DNA of 64,000 nucleotides from a bacterium (GTDB taxonomy: Bacteria > Hinthialibacterota > Hinthialibacteria > OLB16). The notes under the pieces are model-generated. The model made no database searches, was not told the origin of the DNA, and worked only from the letters and a program-made list of their open reading frames with translations. Position numbers and translations under genes: made by a program. The DNA is taken from assembly GCA_022072055.1 (NCBI GenBank), contig JAJVIK010000023.1, positions 1 through 64,000 of the forward strand, read 5' to 3'. Positions 1 through 11,633 of the stretch are shown in pieces (the first letter of the stretch is position 1; each line of letters starts with the position of its first letter).

Positions 1-178
1 CCACGGCGACCACCGAGCCCTCCTCGAGGAGCGACTTGAGCGTGCGATAGACCGTGGCGATGCCCAGACCGGGTTTTGGCAACCCAGCCTGATCGAGGAC
101 CTCGCCCGGGCATAGGGGGCGATCATTCTCCGCGAAGACTTCGCGGATCGCCTCGCGTTGTCGGCTGCGGCGTCTCAT
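1..178 (-). CDS. Fur-family transcriptional regulator, N-terminal part (runs off the window start)
   Basis: Reverse translation from ATG at 178: MRRRSRQREAIREVFAENDRPLCPGEVLDQAGLPKPGLGIATVYRTLKSLLEEGSVVAV; matches the Fur winged-helix pattern (G.ATVYRTL..L.E.G.V). Not in the supplied ORF track because it is partial. Confidence 0.85.
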   Translation of the reverse strand, partial: MRRRSRQREAIREVFAENDRPLCPGEVLDQAGLPKPGLGIATVYRTLKSLLEEGSVVAV

Positions 179-285
179 GGTGGAGGTAGACTATGCTCCG
201 CTGGACAAAAACAACATCCCATAAGCCGCGCGTGCGTGTCTCACCCTTGACCTCCGCCGAATCCGTTCTCAAAATCCGCTCATAT

Positions 286-978
286 ATGCCCATCCTCGAA
301 ATCCACAACCTGGTCAAGACCTACACCGCGCCGGATGGGGAACGGACTACCATTCTCGATATTCCGAACTTCACCCTGGAGCCCGGCGAGCAGATCGCCC
401 TGGAGGGCAGCAGCGGTTCCGGAAAGACAACTCTCCTCAATCTGATCGCGGGAATCCTCACCCCTGATCGAGGGCAAATCCGGGTGGCCGGGAAAGACAT
501 CGCCCTCCTGCCCGAATCGGTCCGCGATCGTTGGCGCGCGGAGCACATCGGGTATGTGTTCCAGACTTTCAACCTCTTGCACGGATACTCCGCCCTGGAG
601 AATGTCGAGCTGGGGATGATGTTCGGTCCGGGGGTGGACAAGGAATTCGCCGCGCACCTGCTGGAGCGCGTCGGGCTGAGGGAGCGGATGCGCTATCGCC
701 CCTCGCAGCTTTCGGTGGGGCAGCAACAGCGAGTGGCGCTCGCGCGCGCGCTCGCCAACCATCCCAACCTCGTTCTCGCAGATGAGCCGACCGGCAATCT
801 GGACCGTCGCCACACCGACGAAGCGATCGCGCTGATCCGTCAGATTTGCGGAGAGAACGGCGCCGCCCTCCTCCTGGTCAGCCACGATTATCATGTTTTG
901 GGAAAGTTCGACCAGGTTCGGAAGCTCGACGAGATCAACCTGGCGGCCCAAGCGTTCGCGGAAGCCGCCGCCCCCTGA
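286..978 (+). CDS. ABC transporter ATP-binding protein (LolD/MacB type)
   Basis: Walker [12 protein letters not shown], signature [15 protein letters not shown], Walker [16 protein letters not shown] at 286 ([13 protein letters not shown]) fits the family better than the ORF start at 193. Confidence 0.92.
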   Translation: MPILEIHNLVKTYTAPDGERTTILDIPNFTLEPGEQIALEGSSGSGKTTLLNLIAGILTPDRGQIRVAGKDIALLPESVRDRWRAEHIGYVFQTFNLLHGYSALENVELGMMFGPGVDKEFAAHLLERVGLRERMRYRPSQLSVGQQQRVALARALANHPNLVLADEPTGNLDRRHTDEAIALIRQICGENGAALLLVSHDYHVLGKFDQVRKLDEINLAAQAFAEAAAP

Positions 979-981
979 CCG

Positions 982-2265
982 ATGAGCGCCACGACCCACT
1001 CACCTTTTCTTGCCGGTCTGTATCTCATCGTCCGGAGAAGCCTGCGCCGTCACGCGCTCTCCACCACGGTGACCGCGGCCTCGGTCGCGCTCGCGAGCGG
1101 TCTGGTGATGGCGGTGTTCAGCATCGCCGATCAGACAAGGACCGCCTTTACCGGCGGCAAGATCGGCTACGACGCCATCCTCGGCGCGCGCGGCAGCCCG
1201 CTCCAGCTGGTGCTCAACACGGTCTATCACCTCGAAACCTCGCCGGGGAATATTCCGTGGAAGCTCTACCAGACCATTCGCGAGGATCCGCGAGTGGATC
1301 TCGCGGTGCCCTATGCCGTGGGGGACAACTACCGGGGGTTCCGGATTGTCGGCACCACCGAGGACATCTTCGGTCGTCTGGAATACCAACCCGGGAAGAG
1401 GTTCGAGTTCCAGGGCAAGGGGCGCCCGTTCGACGCCAAGCGACGCGAGGCGGTGATCGGGAGTTTCGTGGCTCAGCGGACCGGGTTGCGCCTCAATTCC
1501 ACGTTCAATCCCTACCACGGCCTCACCTTCGATGAAACCATGCGTCACCCGGAGGAATATGTGGTGGTGGGAATTCTCAAACCGACCAACACCCCCTCCG
1601 ACCGGGTGATCTGGATCCCCATCGAGGGCATCTTCCGGATGGAGGGGCATGTCCTGCGCGGATCCGGAGAGGAGTTCCAGGCGGAGGCGGGCAAGGAAAT
1701 CCCCGATGACCATAAGGAAGTCAGCGCGGTGATGCTCAAATTCAAGAACCCGCAAGCCGGGTTCGCGCTGGATCAGACCATCAACAAACAGGGGAAGGTG
1801 GCCACGCTGGCGTTTCCCATTGGGTCGATCATGGCCAGCCTTTTCGACAAGATGGGATGGGTCAACCGAGTCCTGATTCTCGTGGCCTACCTGGTGGTCT
1901 TGGTGGCGGCCGGGTCGATTCTCGCCAGCATCTACAACACCATGAACGAGAGAAGGCGGGAGTTTGCGATTCTGCGGGCGCTTGGCGCGAGGCGGCGGAC
2001 GGTGTTCAGCGCGATTGTCCTCGAGGCTTCGACCATTTCCGCGCTCGGCGTGCTCGCGGGGTACCTCGTCTATGCCGGGATTCTCGCGGGAGCGGCGCTG
2101 GTCGTGCGGGCGCAGACCGGCGTGGTGCTGGATGTCTTCAGCGGCCATCAGGTTCTGTATTTGGCCCCGATCGTGATGATCGTGGTGGGCGCGCTCGCGG
2201 GCGTGGTCCCCGCTTTCAAGGCCTATTCCACGGATGTGGCCGCGAATTTGACCCCGCACTCGTGA
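982..2265 (+). CDS. ABC transporter permease (FtsX/MacB-like)
   Basis: N-terminal TM, MacB_PCD-like periplasmic region, C-terminal TMs with NERRREFAILRALGARRRTVF; directly follows the ATPase gene. Confidence 0.9.
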   Translation: MSATTHSPFLAGLYLIVRRSLRRHALSTTVTAASVALASGLVMAVFSIADQTRTAFTGGKIGYDAILGARGSPLQLVLNTVYHLETSPGNIPWKLYQTIREDPRVDLAVPYAVGDNYRGFRIVGTTEDIFGRLEYQPGKRFEFQGKGRPFDAKRREAVIGSFVAQRTGLRLNSTFNPYHGLTFDETMRHPEEYVVVGILKPTNTPSDRVIWIPIEGIFRMEGHVLRGSGEEFQAEAGKEIPDDHKEVSAVMLKFKNPQAGFALDQTINKQGKVATLAFPIGSIMASLFDKMGWVNRVLILVAYLVVLVAAGSILASIYNTMNERRREFAILRALGARRRTVFSAIVLEASTISALGVLAGYLVYAGILAGAALVVRAQTGVVLDVFSGHQVLYLAPIVMIVVGALAGVVPAFKAYSTDVAANLTPHS

Positions 2266-2280
2266 AACGGCAAGGGGCGC

Positions 2281-3192
2281 TCAATATCCCTTGACCGCCG
2301 TGCGCTCATCCTCCGCGAGCACCAGATTCAATTTCTCCCAATAGCGCTGGTTGGACGCGCTTTTCCAACCGGAATAGATCTGCTCCCAGGTCACTCTTTG
2401 CATGTGCGGGAGCAGGGAGGAGGGGTGCACCGGCTCCGAGAGCGGAGTGGCGCGGACATCCATGGACAGTCGTAAGCAGTTCCCGGTCTGGTTGGGGGAG
2501 CCCGAATGGACTGTCAGCGAGTTGAAGACCATCACATCCCCGGCGCGGTAGTCGGTCCCGACCCAGCGGCCCTTAAAATCCTTGATCACAATCCCCTTGT
2601 TCCCCGCGCCGCGAGCCTCGACAAAGGGGAGCAACCCAAGATGATGTGAGCCTTCGAGCGCCATCAAGCCGCCGAGGTCCCTGGGGCAGTCTCCCAACGG
2701 AAACCAAGCGGTGAGGGTGTTCTTGCTCCCCCGGATGTGAATGTAGTCCTGGTGCGGCGGAGTGGTTTCCTCGGTGGCGTTTGGAAACACGATCCGGGCG
2801 ATATGGCGCGGATGAAGTAGCGGCTCCTCATCGAAAAGATCCCGGAAGAGCCGGACAAGCCGCGGGTGGTGGGGCAGGGAATGGAACGACTCGAGATGGA
2901 GGATGCGGTCATAGACCGGGGCGTATTCCGGGGAGACCGATTCCACGAACGGGCCGACTCCCGGATTCGCGCGCGCTTCAAGCGGATCGAAGCGCGGGTC
3001 GAGCCATCCGGCGCGCGCGAGCACGTTCGCGATGTCCGCCCGAACCTCCCGAAGGAGCGCCTCCGGCAGGAGTCCGCGCACGAAGACATATCCACGCTCC
3101 TCAAGGTCTTCTCGGAGTCGGATGGGATTCTCGATATGGGAAGTGGAGTCGCAAGGCGCGGCGGATGCGACCGGTGAGGGGAGGATTTGCAT
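2281..3192 (-). CDS. Phytanoyl-CoA dioxygenase (PhyH) family protein
   Basis: HxD motif in HQDYIHIRGSKNTLTAWFPL and distal TVHSGSPNQTGNCLRLSMDVR; Fe(II)/2OG dioxygenase pattern. Confidence 0.88.
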   Translation of the reverse strand: MQILPSPVASAAPCDSTSHIENPIRLREDLEERGYVFVRGLLPEALLREVRADIANVLARAGWLDPRFDPLEARANPGVGPFVESVSPEYAPVYDRILHLESFHSLPHHPRLVRLFRDLFDEEPLLHPRHIARIVFPNATEETTPPHQDYIHIRGSKNTLTAWFPLGDCPRDLGGLMALEGSHHLGLLPFVEARGAGNKGIVIKDFKGRWVGTDYRAGDVMVFNSLTVHSGSPNQTGNCLRLSMDVRATPLSEPVHPSSLLPHMQRVTWEQIYSGWKSASNQRYWEKLNLVLAEDERTAVKGY

Positions 3193-3356
3193 ATTCTTGG
3201 GTGCCCTCCGGATGGGGGTGGTGGACAGTGGCGGTCAGCGGAAGCTCATCGTCCGTGTGACGCGCTCTTTGCCCCGGTTGCGGCACCGCTTGCCCGATTT
3301 GCCTTTTTCATCGGGAACTCCAATGCGGATGAGCCGCGCGGTCTTCGATTCCACCC

Positions 3357-4733
3357 CTAAATTCCATACTTCTCCCTCCGATATCCAAGCGTCCTGCGCG
3401 TGATTCCGAGGCGACGCGCGGCCTCGCTCTGGTTCCCGCCACTCTCGTGGAGGGCCTTCATGAGCAGGTGACGTTCCACGTCATCCAGCGTGGCGTGCGC
3501 CAGATCGATCTCTCCCACACTTGTGGAGTCGGTCACTCCTCGAGACAAGTCTTGACCAAAGCCGGCGCGGATGTAACCAGGGAGGTCGTTGGATTCCAGA
3601 CTGTCTCCTTCCCCCATGATCAGCGCGGCCTCAATGGTGTTCTCCAACTCGCGAACATTTCCCGGCCAGCGCCACTTTCGGAGCGCCGCCAGGAATTCAG
3701 GGGTCGCCGCCTTGAGGGGAAAGCCTTCCCGACGGGCCACTCGGCGCACGAAATGCTCGACCAAGTCCTCAAGGTCTTCGAGGTGTTCACGCAGCGGGGG
3801 GGCGACCAGATTCACAACGTTGAGGCGATAGAAAAGATCTTCTCGGAACTTCCCGTTTTGGGTCGCCTCCTCCAAGTTCCGGTTGCTCGCGGCGATGATT
3901 CGCGCTCGGGTCATCTTGGTCTGAGAGCTCCCCACGGGCTCATACTCCCGCTCCTGGAGGACTCGCAGAAGTTTGACCTGAAGAGGCGGTGGCAGCTCGG
4001 AGATTTCATCCAGGAACAGGGTTCCCTCGCCGGCCATCTCGAAGCGTCCGACACGACGCTCGGTGGCGCCGGTGAAGGCGCCCTTCACATGGCCGAAGAG
4101 CTCGCTTTCGAGGAGGTTCTCGGGGATCGCTCCGCAATTGACCCGCACCAGGGGGAGCGCCGAACGACCGCTCGCCTCATGGATGGCGCGCGCGATCAGC
4201 TCCTTCCCCGTTCCGCTTTCCCCGCGAATCAGAACGGTGCTCTGAGTCGGGGCCGCCTTAGCGATCAGTCGCCGTAGCTTCGCCATCGCCTCGGAGGATC
4301 CGACCAGTCCGCTCGGTCCCTCGTAAACCTCCAGGCGCTCGCGTAGGGCGGCGTTCTCGGTCGCAAGACGGATCTCGTTTTCGATCCGACCCATCACATG
4401 CATCAACTCTTCGTTGGGAAAAGGCTTGATCAGATAATCCACCGCCCCGGACCTGAGCGCCTCCACCGCGCTGCCCACCGTGGCGTACGCGGTCATCACG
4501 ACCACCTTCGGGGGGGACTCGGTCTTCTTGAGGGCGGCCATCAGATCGAGGCCGCTCATGCCCGGCAAGCGGAGGTCGGTTAGGACCACATCCGGGCAAG
4601 ATTCGTTCGCGGAGTCCAAGCCCGACTCGGCGCTATCCACGCACCGGACTTGCCACTGAGCCTGATCCTCGAAGGCTCGCGCGAGGAGCCTCAGGAGCTT
4701 GGCTTCATCCTCGACAATCAGGAGGCTTGGCAT
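3357..4733 (-). CDS. Sigma-54-dependent response regulator (NtrC/AtoC family)
   Basis: Receiver (PSLLIVEDEAKLL, DVVLTDLRLPGMSG), AAA+ with GESGTGKELIARAIH and GAFTGA, C-terminal Fis-type HTH (GNQSEAARRLGITRRTLGYR). Confidence 0.95.
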   Translation of the reverse strand: MPSLLIVEDEAKLLRLLARAFEDQAQWQVRCVDSAESGLDSANESCPDVVLTDLRLPGMSGLDLMAALKKTESPPKVVVMTAYATVGSAVEALRSGAVDYLIKPFPNEELMHVMGRIENEIRLATENAALRERLEVYEGPSGLVGSSEAMAKLRRLIAKAAPTQSTVLIRGESGTGKELIARAIHEASGRSALPLVRVNCGAIPENLLESELFGHVKGAFTGATERRVGRFEMAGEGTLFLDEISELPPPLQVKLLRVLQEREYEPVGSSQTKMTRARIIAASNRNLEEATQNGKFREDLFYRLNVVNLVAPPLREHLEDLEDLVEHFVRRVARREGFPLKAATPEFLAALRKWRWPGNVRELENTIEAALIMGEGDSLESNDLPGYIRAGFGQDLSRGVTDSTSVGEIDLAHATLDDVERHLLMKALHESGGNQSEAARRLGITRRTLGYRREKYGI

Positions 4734-4753
4734 CGAATCGGAGGAAGGAAAGA

Positions 4754-4829
<76 letters not shown>

Positions 4830-4933
4830 CTCGAATCAACTGAGTGGACATTACGGAGCCGCATGGCGCCTGTCAAGGGATGGGTCGGTTTCGACCGGAA
4901 ACACACGAGAAAACCGCGACGAATGGATGGGAC

Positions 4934-6340
4934 TCACTCCGCGCTGGAACGGATCTCCCCTCGCTCGTAATAGAAGGTTGCATGCCGCATGGCGTGCCCG
5001 ATGTTCAAGGTGTCGGAACCGATCCGCAGAGTCACCCCGCCGAAGATTGTGTCATCCGCGCGGATCGTTCCCTTGCGAGCCTGATCCAGGTCCTTCCGCA
5101 TGGCGGCCAGGTTTGCCGCAAGCGCGCTCATCCGACCCTTGAGGTTAAACTTCTCTCGGATCACTTTGACTCGGATTGCCTCCTTGTCGGGAGGTAGCGC
5201 TCCGGTCTCGCCTCGGAGATGCTCCAGCCCCCCCAAGATTCGATGGATGTCCCCCGCCTTGACCTCCAGGTCCTTGAAGTCTTCGTCCAAGGCCGTGATC
5301 TTCCTGAGCAGGTCGCTGTCCAGACCAATCTGAACCAAGGTCTTGACTCCGCTGGAGCTTCCCACGGACTTGGCCCGGACATTCTGTCCGGATCGGACCT
5401 CACCCCCGACCATGGCGCCCGGAGTTCCCTCAACCACCACCTCTCCCTGGGCGCACACCCGGCAGTTCACAAGCTGCGTGTGGATCAAGACATCCCCGCT
5501 CGCCTCGATGTCGGCCTCGCTCGCGAACTTCGCGCTCACATTTCCACCCGCGCGGATGAAGGCCTTCCCACCCCCTTGGATCCCTCCGAGGATGGTGACA
5601 TTTCCAGTGGCTTCGATCCTCGCGGCTTCCACCGCGGCGCGGACCAAGATGTCCCCCTCCGCCCTGAGCTCAAAACCCGAGAGGACATTCCCCCCCACGT
5701 CGACGCTTCCACAGAAATCTATGTTCCCGGTCTTGTAGCACACATCGCCCGCGATGGAGTACAACTTGGAGAGGGTGAATCCATCTCGCCCTGAAACCAG
5801 CGCTCCGTCCTCGGTCGCGACGGCGAGGCGCCCGTCCTCAAGGAGCTCTATCCCGGATCCCACCGGAATGGAAACCTCGTGGCCATCCTCCGGAGGGACC
5901 GGGTTCCCGAAAACATCCGTTCCAGGTTCACCCGGAATGGGATCATGCTTGCGGACCAGTTGTTGACCCTTGGAGACATTCAAGATCAGGTTGAGGCGCT
6001 TGTGATCCACCCCTCCGTTCTCGGTTACCCATGCGCGACCATCCAATTTGAGCGGATCGACATAGTATTCGAGATAACCGTGGGCCGGCGGACCGGGCGG
6101 GACCCCCCTCGCCACAACAACCCAATCGGATTGAAGTCCTTGGAGTGCCGTTTCCAGGATTTCCCGGTCCACCTGAGCCGTTATTCCCGCGGCGCGAAGA
6201 GCCTCGATAATCTCATCACCGGTGGGGGAAGGCTCGGGGTCCGGAACGCCGCGGCACAGCAGGGCGAGCGAATCCACGCTGACCCGCCACTCAATCGAGC
6301 CGACCTTCCCCTTGCGTGTTTCCTGGTCAAGGACGGGCAT
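4934..6340 (-). CDS. FapA-like (DUF342) protein
   Basis: DUF342 features: GIxxQVDREIL, VxRGVPPGPPAHGYLEYYVDP, DVFGNPVPPEDGHEV, repetitive beta-helix (GNIDFCGSVDVGGNVLSGFELRAEGDILVRAAVEAARIEATGNVTILGGIQGGGKAFIRAGGNVSAKFASEADIEASGDVLI), C-terminal coiled coil. Confidence 0.88.
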   Translation of the reverse strand: MPVLDQETRKGKVGSIEWRVSVDSLALLCRGVPDPEPSPTGDEIIEALRAAGITAQVDREILETALQGLQSDWVVVARGVPPGPPAHGYLEYYVDPLKLDGRAWVTENGGVDHKRLNLILNVSKGQQLVRKHDPIPGEPGTDVFGNPVPPEDGHEVSIPVGSGIELLEDGRLAVATEDGALVSGRDGFTLSKLYSIAGDVCYKTGNIDFCGSVDVGGNVLSGFELRAEGDILVRAAVEAARIEATGNVTILGGIQGGGKAFIRAGGNVSAKFASEADIEASGDVLIHTQLVNCRVCAQGEVVVEGTPGAMVGGEVRSGQNVRAKSVGSSSGVKTLVQIGLDSDLLRKITALDEDFKDLEVKAGDIHRILGGLEHLRGETGALPPDKEAIRVKVIREKFNLKGRMSALAANLAAMRKDLDQARKGTIRADDTIFGGVTLRIGSDTLNIGHAMRHATFYYERGEIRSSAE

Positions 6341-7861
<1,521 letters not shown>

Positions 7862-7872
<11 letters not shown>

Positions 7873-8251
7873 CGCTCACCCCCATTTGTTCCTCCACGAT
7901 TTCCCGGATCCGCTCCGGTGTGAACGGCTTGCGCACATAAGCGCGCGCGCCCAGATTCATCAGCTCCTCGATCCCCTGTTGATCCTGTTCGGCTGAAACG
8001 ACCACGACAGGAATTCGGTCAAGCAGCTCATCCCCCTTCATTCTCCGAACCAGCTCAAGGCCATCCATGACCGGCATATTGATGTCCGTGAACATGAGAT
8101 CGACCCAATGGTCGCTCAGGATCGATAGCGCCTCGGCCCCATTGCGCGCCTGGAACAGGGTTCCGACCGGAACTTGGGCCAGCCTGAGGGTCTTCGCGAA
8201 GAAATCGCGCACGGTCCCTGAATCGTCCACCACCAGTATGTTGAACGCCAT
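7862..8251 (-). CDS. cheY: CheY-like response regulator
   Basis: MAFNILVVDDSGTVRDFFAKTL...DLMFTDINMPVMDGLELV...VVVVSAEQD...KPFTPERIREIV. Start set at 8251 rather than the ORF start at 8416. Confidence 0.92.
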
Positions 8252-8292
8252 GAGTCGCACCTCCTTCTTCCGAAGTCGCCTGGCGACCGGTC

Positions 8293-8811
8293 TCAAAGCT
8301 CCCGCCGGACTGTTCCGCTGCGGATCCGCGTTCGCCCCGTGGCAATCTCCAGGGAAACGGTTCTCGAGATCGATCCGCCGATGTCCTCGGCGGCAATCAG
8401 GATGTCGTTTTTCCAAAGAACTTTTCTCAACACCGCGTAGTTTCTCTCGCCGATCCGAAAGAACCCCTTTTCATCCTGGAGTTGCGCGCAACCCGCCACC
8501 TTGGCGACCAGGTTGCCGCGCTTGGCCCCACGGTCGAACAGCTCCTGGAGAAACGCCTGAACACCGGCATCCGTGAACATGAACGGGTTCTCACGGCACT
8601 TTTCGGGGGCGATCTTCGAGAACGGGAGCATCGAGTGGAGCAGTCCGCCGGTTCGAGTCCTGGGGTCATAGAGCGACAGCCCCAGGCAGGATCCGAGAGA
8701 GTAGGTGATAAGCGTGTCCCCCTGGTTGTCGGAGACCTTCATGTCCGACACCCCCACGGTGACAAGCCGGGCCTCGGTCACGGTTCCCATGCGGTCAGCG
8801 GCGGCCGTCAT
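8293..8811 (-). CDS. cheD: Chemoreceptor glutamine deamidase CheD
   Basis: LITYSLGSCLGLSLYDPRTRTGGLLHSMLP and NYAVLRKVLWKNDILIAAEDIGGSISRTVSLEIATGRTRIRSG. Confidence 0.95.
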   Translation of the reverse strand: MTAAADRMGTVTEARLVTVGVSDMKVSDNQGDTLITYSLGSCLGLSLYDPRTRTGGLLHSMLPFSKIAPEKCRENPFMFTDAGVQAFLQELFDRGAKRGNLVAKVAGCAQLQDEKGFFRIGERNYAVLRKVLWKNDILIAAEDIGGSISRTVSLEIATGRTRIRSGTVRREL

Positions 8812-9635
8812 GATGGCTTCCTGTAAACGGTTGGTTTGACGCTCTTGAAATCGCTGACCATGCCGGTCAGCCCCTCGGCGTGACCGACGAGCAGGAGTCC
8901 GCCCGGTTTGAGCAGCCGGTACATGTCGGCGAGCAGCCGCGCGCGGATCAGGTTGTCGAAATAGATCAACACGTTCCGGCAGAAGATCACGTCCAGCGGG
9001 CCGCTCATCGGGTAGGGCGGCGTGGCAAGGTTGAGCCGCTTGAATGCCACAACGGATTTCAACCCCTGGCGCACCTGGAGTCTTCCGTCCGGCGTCGGTT
9101 CAAACAGACGGTTGCGCATGCTCTTGGGAACCTTGTCGACCTGCTCGGAGGCGTAAATCCCCGCCCGCGCCCGATCCAAGACCTTGGTGGACAGATCGGT
9201 CGCCAGGATGCGCACATCCGCTCCGGCGCCGTCGAGAGCCTCGGCGAGGGTGATTGCCATGCTGTACGGCTCTTCACCGCTGGAGCAGGCCGCCGACCAG
9301 AATCGAAATCTCTTCTGTCCCCGCTGGAGGCACTCGCGCGCATGGTCCCGCAGCAGATCAAAGTGGTGCGCCTCGCGGAAGAAACTGGTCAGATTGGTGG
9401 TGATGCAGTCGAGGAATTTGACCAGCTCGTTTCCGGATGCATCCCGCATGAGCAGATCCAGATAGACCCGGGGATCCTCGATGCGTAGTTCCCTCATCCG
9501 TTTGGAGACGCGAGTGTTGACCAGCGCCTCCTTATTGTCTCCGAGAGCGATGCCGCCCTTCTCATAGGCGATCATTCGGAATGAGTTGAATGTGGCCTTG
9601 TCCAGCATGGTCGTCTTCCTCGTCATTCCTTTCAC
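8808..9635 (-). CDS. cheR: Chemotaxis protein methyltransferase CheR
   Basis: TNLTSFFREAHHFDLLR, FRFWSAACSSGEEPYSMAITLAE, DVIFCRNVLIYFD, LKPGGLLLVGHAEGL. 4-bp overlap with cheD. Confidence 0.96.
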   Translation of the reverse strand: MKGMTRKTTMLDKATFNSFRMIAYEKGGIALGDNKEALVNTRVSKRMRELRIEDPRVYLDLLMRDASGNELVKFLDCITTNLTSFFREAHHFDLLRDHARECLQRGQKRFRFWSAACSSGEEPYSMAITLAEALDGAGADVRILATDLSTKVLDRARAGIYASEQVDKVPKSMRNRLFEPTPDGRLQVRQGLKSVVAFKRLNLATPPYPMSGPLDVIFCRNVLIYFDNLIRARLLADMYRLLKPGGLLLVGHAEGLTGMVSDFKSVKPTVYRKPS

Positions 9636-9663
9636 TCAAACGCAACCGACCGGGAGTTGACCG

Positions 9664-9694
9664 GAGAGGGCGAGGGACACGCCCTCGCCCTCTC
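9664..9694. other. Perfect 13-bp inverted repeat (mRNA hairpin) between the MCP and cheR
   Basis: GAGAGGGCGAGGG-ACACG-CCCTCGCCCTCTC in the 81-nt gap between genes; no T-run on the transcribed (minus) strand. Confidence 0.7.
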
Positions 9695-9716
9695 ATTACG
9701 CCTTCGCGACCTCCCA

Positions 9717-11495
9717 TTAGAAGTCCTTGAAGTCGTTGTCCTCCAGCGGAATCACCTCATCGCCGCGAACATGATGATCCCTCACTCCCGCCTGAGCCAA
9801 GACGCCCAATGAGCCGTTTCCGTTCAGACGGTTGAAACGGGGCGCGACCGATCGGATGTGAGATTCGGTCCGTGGGTGGGAGTGGTCCGCCACCGCCTTT
9901 TGTGTTTCCTTCCTGGCAGAGTGCGCGGCCAAGTCCACTCGATTCTCGCGCGCGGCGGAGTCCCCGCGGACCACGGCGATCAAGCCCTCCACGATCTGCT
10001 TCAGTTCCTCGGCCTGGGCCGAGAGCTCCTCGCTCGCCGAGGCCGACTCCTCGGCGTTGGAGGCGTTGGACTGGGTGACCTTGTCCATCTGAGCTACCGC
10101 GCTGTTGATCTGATCGATGCCCTGAGCTTGCTCCTGACTCGCCGAGGTCACCTCCCCGATCAGCTGCGCCACCTTGCGGATCCCCGCGACAATCTCATTC
10201 AGGATCGCCTCGACCTCGCCAGAGGCCGAGACCCCATTCTCGGCGTTTCGCTGGGACTCTTCGATGAGCGAGGAGGTGTTCTTTGCCGCTTCCGCGCTGC
10301 GTTGGGCGAGATTCCGGACCTCCTCGGCCACCACCGCGAACCCTTTTCCCGCCTCGCCCGCGCGCGCCGCCTCCACCGCCGCGTTCAGAGCCAGCAAGTT
10401 GGTTTGGAAGGCGATCTCATCGATCGTTTTGACAATCCGGGCTGTCTCATCCGAGGAGCTCTTGATGCGCGACATGACCTGGGACATCCGGGTGACCGCC
10501 TGTCCACCCTTCTCGGCGGCGGATTGGGCGCTGGTGGCCATTTCGTTGGCGAGACGGGCGTTGTCCGCGTTCTGGCGGGTCATGGAAGCGGTCTCCTCCA
10601 AACTGCTTGAGATCTCCTCAAGCGCGCTGGCCTGCACACTGGCGCCCTCCGCCATCTGTTGGCCTGAGCCGGAGAGCTGACCGGAAGCCGCGGTCACTTC
10701 GTTGGCGCCGTTCAGGAGCGCCTCGGCGATGCGGGAAACCGGACGCTCCACGCTCCGGACGATGACCAGCGCGAACACCAGCCCCATGACCAGAAGCCCC
10801 CCGCCCACGGTCCCGCCCGCCATCCAAGTGGCGGCGGCGATGCGTTGATCCGCCTCGTCCAGCGACTGCACCACCTCAAAGGCGCCGTGAATCTCCCCCT
10901 CCTTCCAACCCTCCATCGGTTGGCCGGTCGGGTCGATCCCCTCGGGGTTGCCCCAGAGCTCCTTTGAGGTGGCCGGGTCGCCATGGCAGAGCAGACAGGT
11001 CTTGGAGAGCTTCACCGGACGGAAATACCGGACCGCGTTCTTCTGTTTGTCCACCTCGAAATACTCCGCCTGGTTCTGCTCCTCCAGGGCCTTGAGAGCC
11101 CGGGCCTCAAGCTCATCCGGTTCATTCTTGGGGTTCCGAGGCTGGAATTTCGGAACCTTGAACTCATAGCCGCCCTCCTTGGCCTTGTTCATCGCGGCCT
11201 TCCAGGCGGTCACCACCGGAATCGCATCCAACATCTTGGCCCGCTCTCCCTCCTCGGCCCACTTCCGAATCATCTCGGGGGTGAAGACTCCCTGCCGCCA
11301 CTTGTCTTCCATGCCCTCTCGCGTGGATTCGGCGGTCAGGCAGATCGCCCGCGCCTTTTCCACGTACGACTGCACCGCCTGCTTCCTGACATCCGCCCGA
11401 TACATGGCGAACAACACCAGCACGAGCCCCGCGGGCAACAACAAACCGACTGTCAGAATCTTGCTCCTGAGTGACTGGCTTCTCGTTCCCAACAC
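9717..11495 (-). CDS. Methyl-accepting chemotaxis protein with DUF3365/Tll0287-like sensor carrying a c-type heme motif
   Basis: N-terminal TM, periplasmic region with [26 protein letters not shown] (CXXCH), TM2, MCP signalling hairpin [47 protein letters not shown]. Confidence 0.9.
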   Translation of the reverse strand: MLGTRSQSLRSKILTVGLLLPAGLVLVLFAMYRADVRKQAVQSYVEKARAICLTAESTREGMEDKWRQGVFTPEMIRKWAEEGERAKMLDAIPVVTAWKAAMNKAKEGGYEFKVPKFQPRNPKNEPDELEARALKALEEQNQAEYFEVDKQKNAVRYFRPVKLSKTCLLCHGDPATSKELWGNPEGIDPTGQPMEGWKEGEIHGAFEVVQSLDEADQRIAAATWMAGGTVGGGLLVMGLVFALVIVRSVERPVSRIAEALLNGANEVTAASGQLSGSGQQMAEGASVQASALEEISSSLEETASMTRQNADNARLANEMATSAQSAAEKGGQAVTRMSQVMSRIKSSSDETARIVKTIDEIAFQTNLLALNAAVEAARAGEAGKGFAVVAEEVRNLAQRSAEAAKNTSSLIEESQRNAENGVSASGEVEAILNEIVAGIRKVAQLIGEVTSASQEQAQGIDQINSAVAQMDKVTQSNASNAEESASASEELSAQAEELKQIVEGLIAVVRGDSAARENRVDLAAHSARKETQKAVADHSHPRTESHIRSVAPRFNRLNGNGSLGVLAQAGVRDHHVRGDEVIPLEDNDFKDF

Positions 11496-11633
11496 TGTGG
11501 TGGTCCTCCGCTCAACTCCTTGTCTTATCCGTTCATCTGAACGGCTTATTCAAGGCTTCCGGCTCACTGCCCCTCCGCCCAAGGAGTTCGAGAGTCGGCG
11601 CCGCCTGGCGCACAGTCCCCATGCCCAGTTTTC

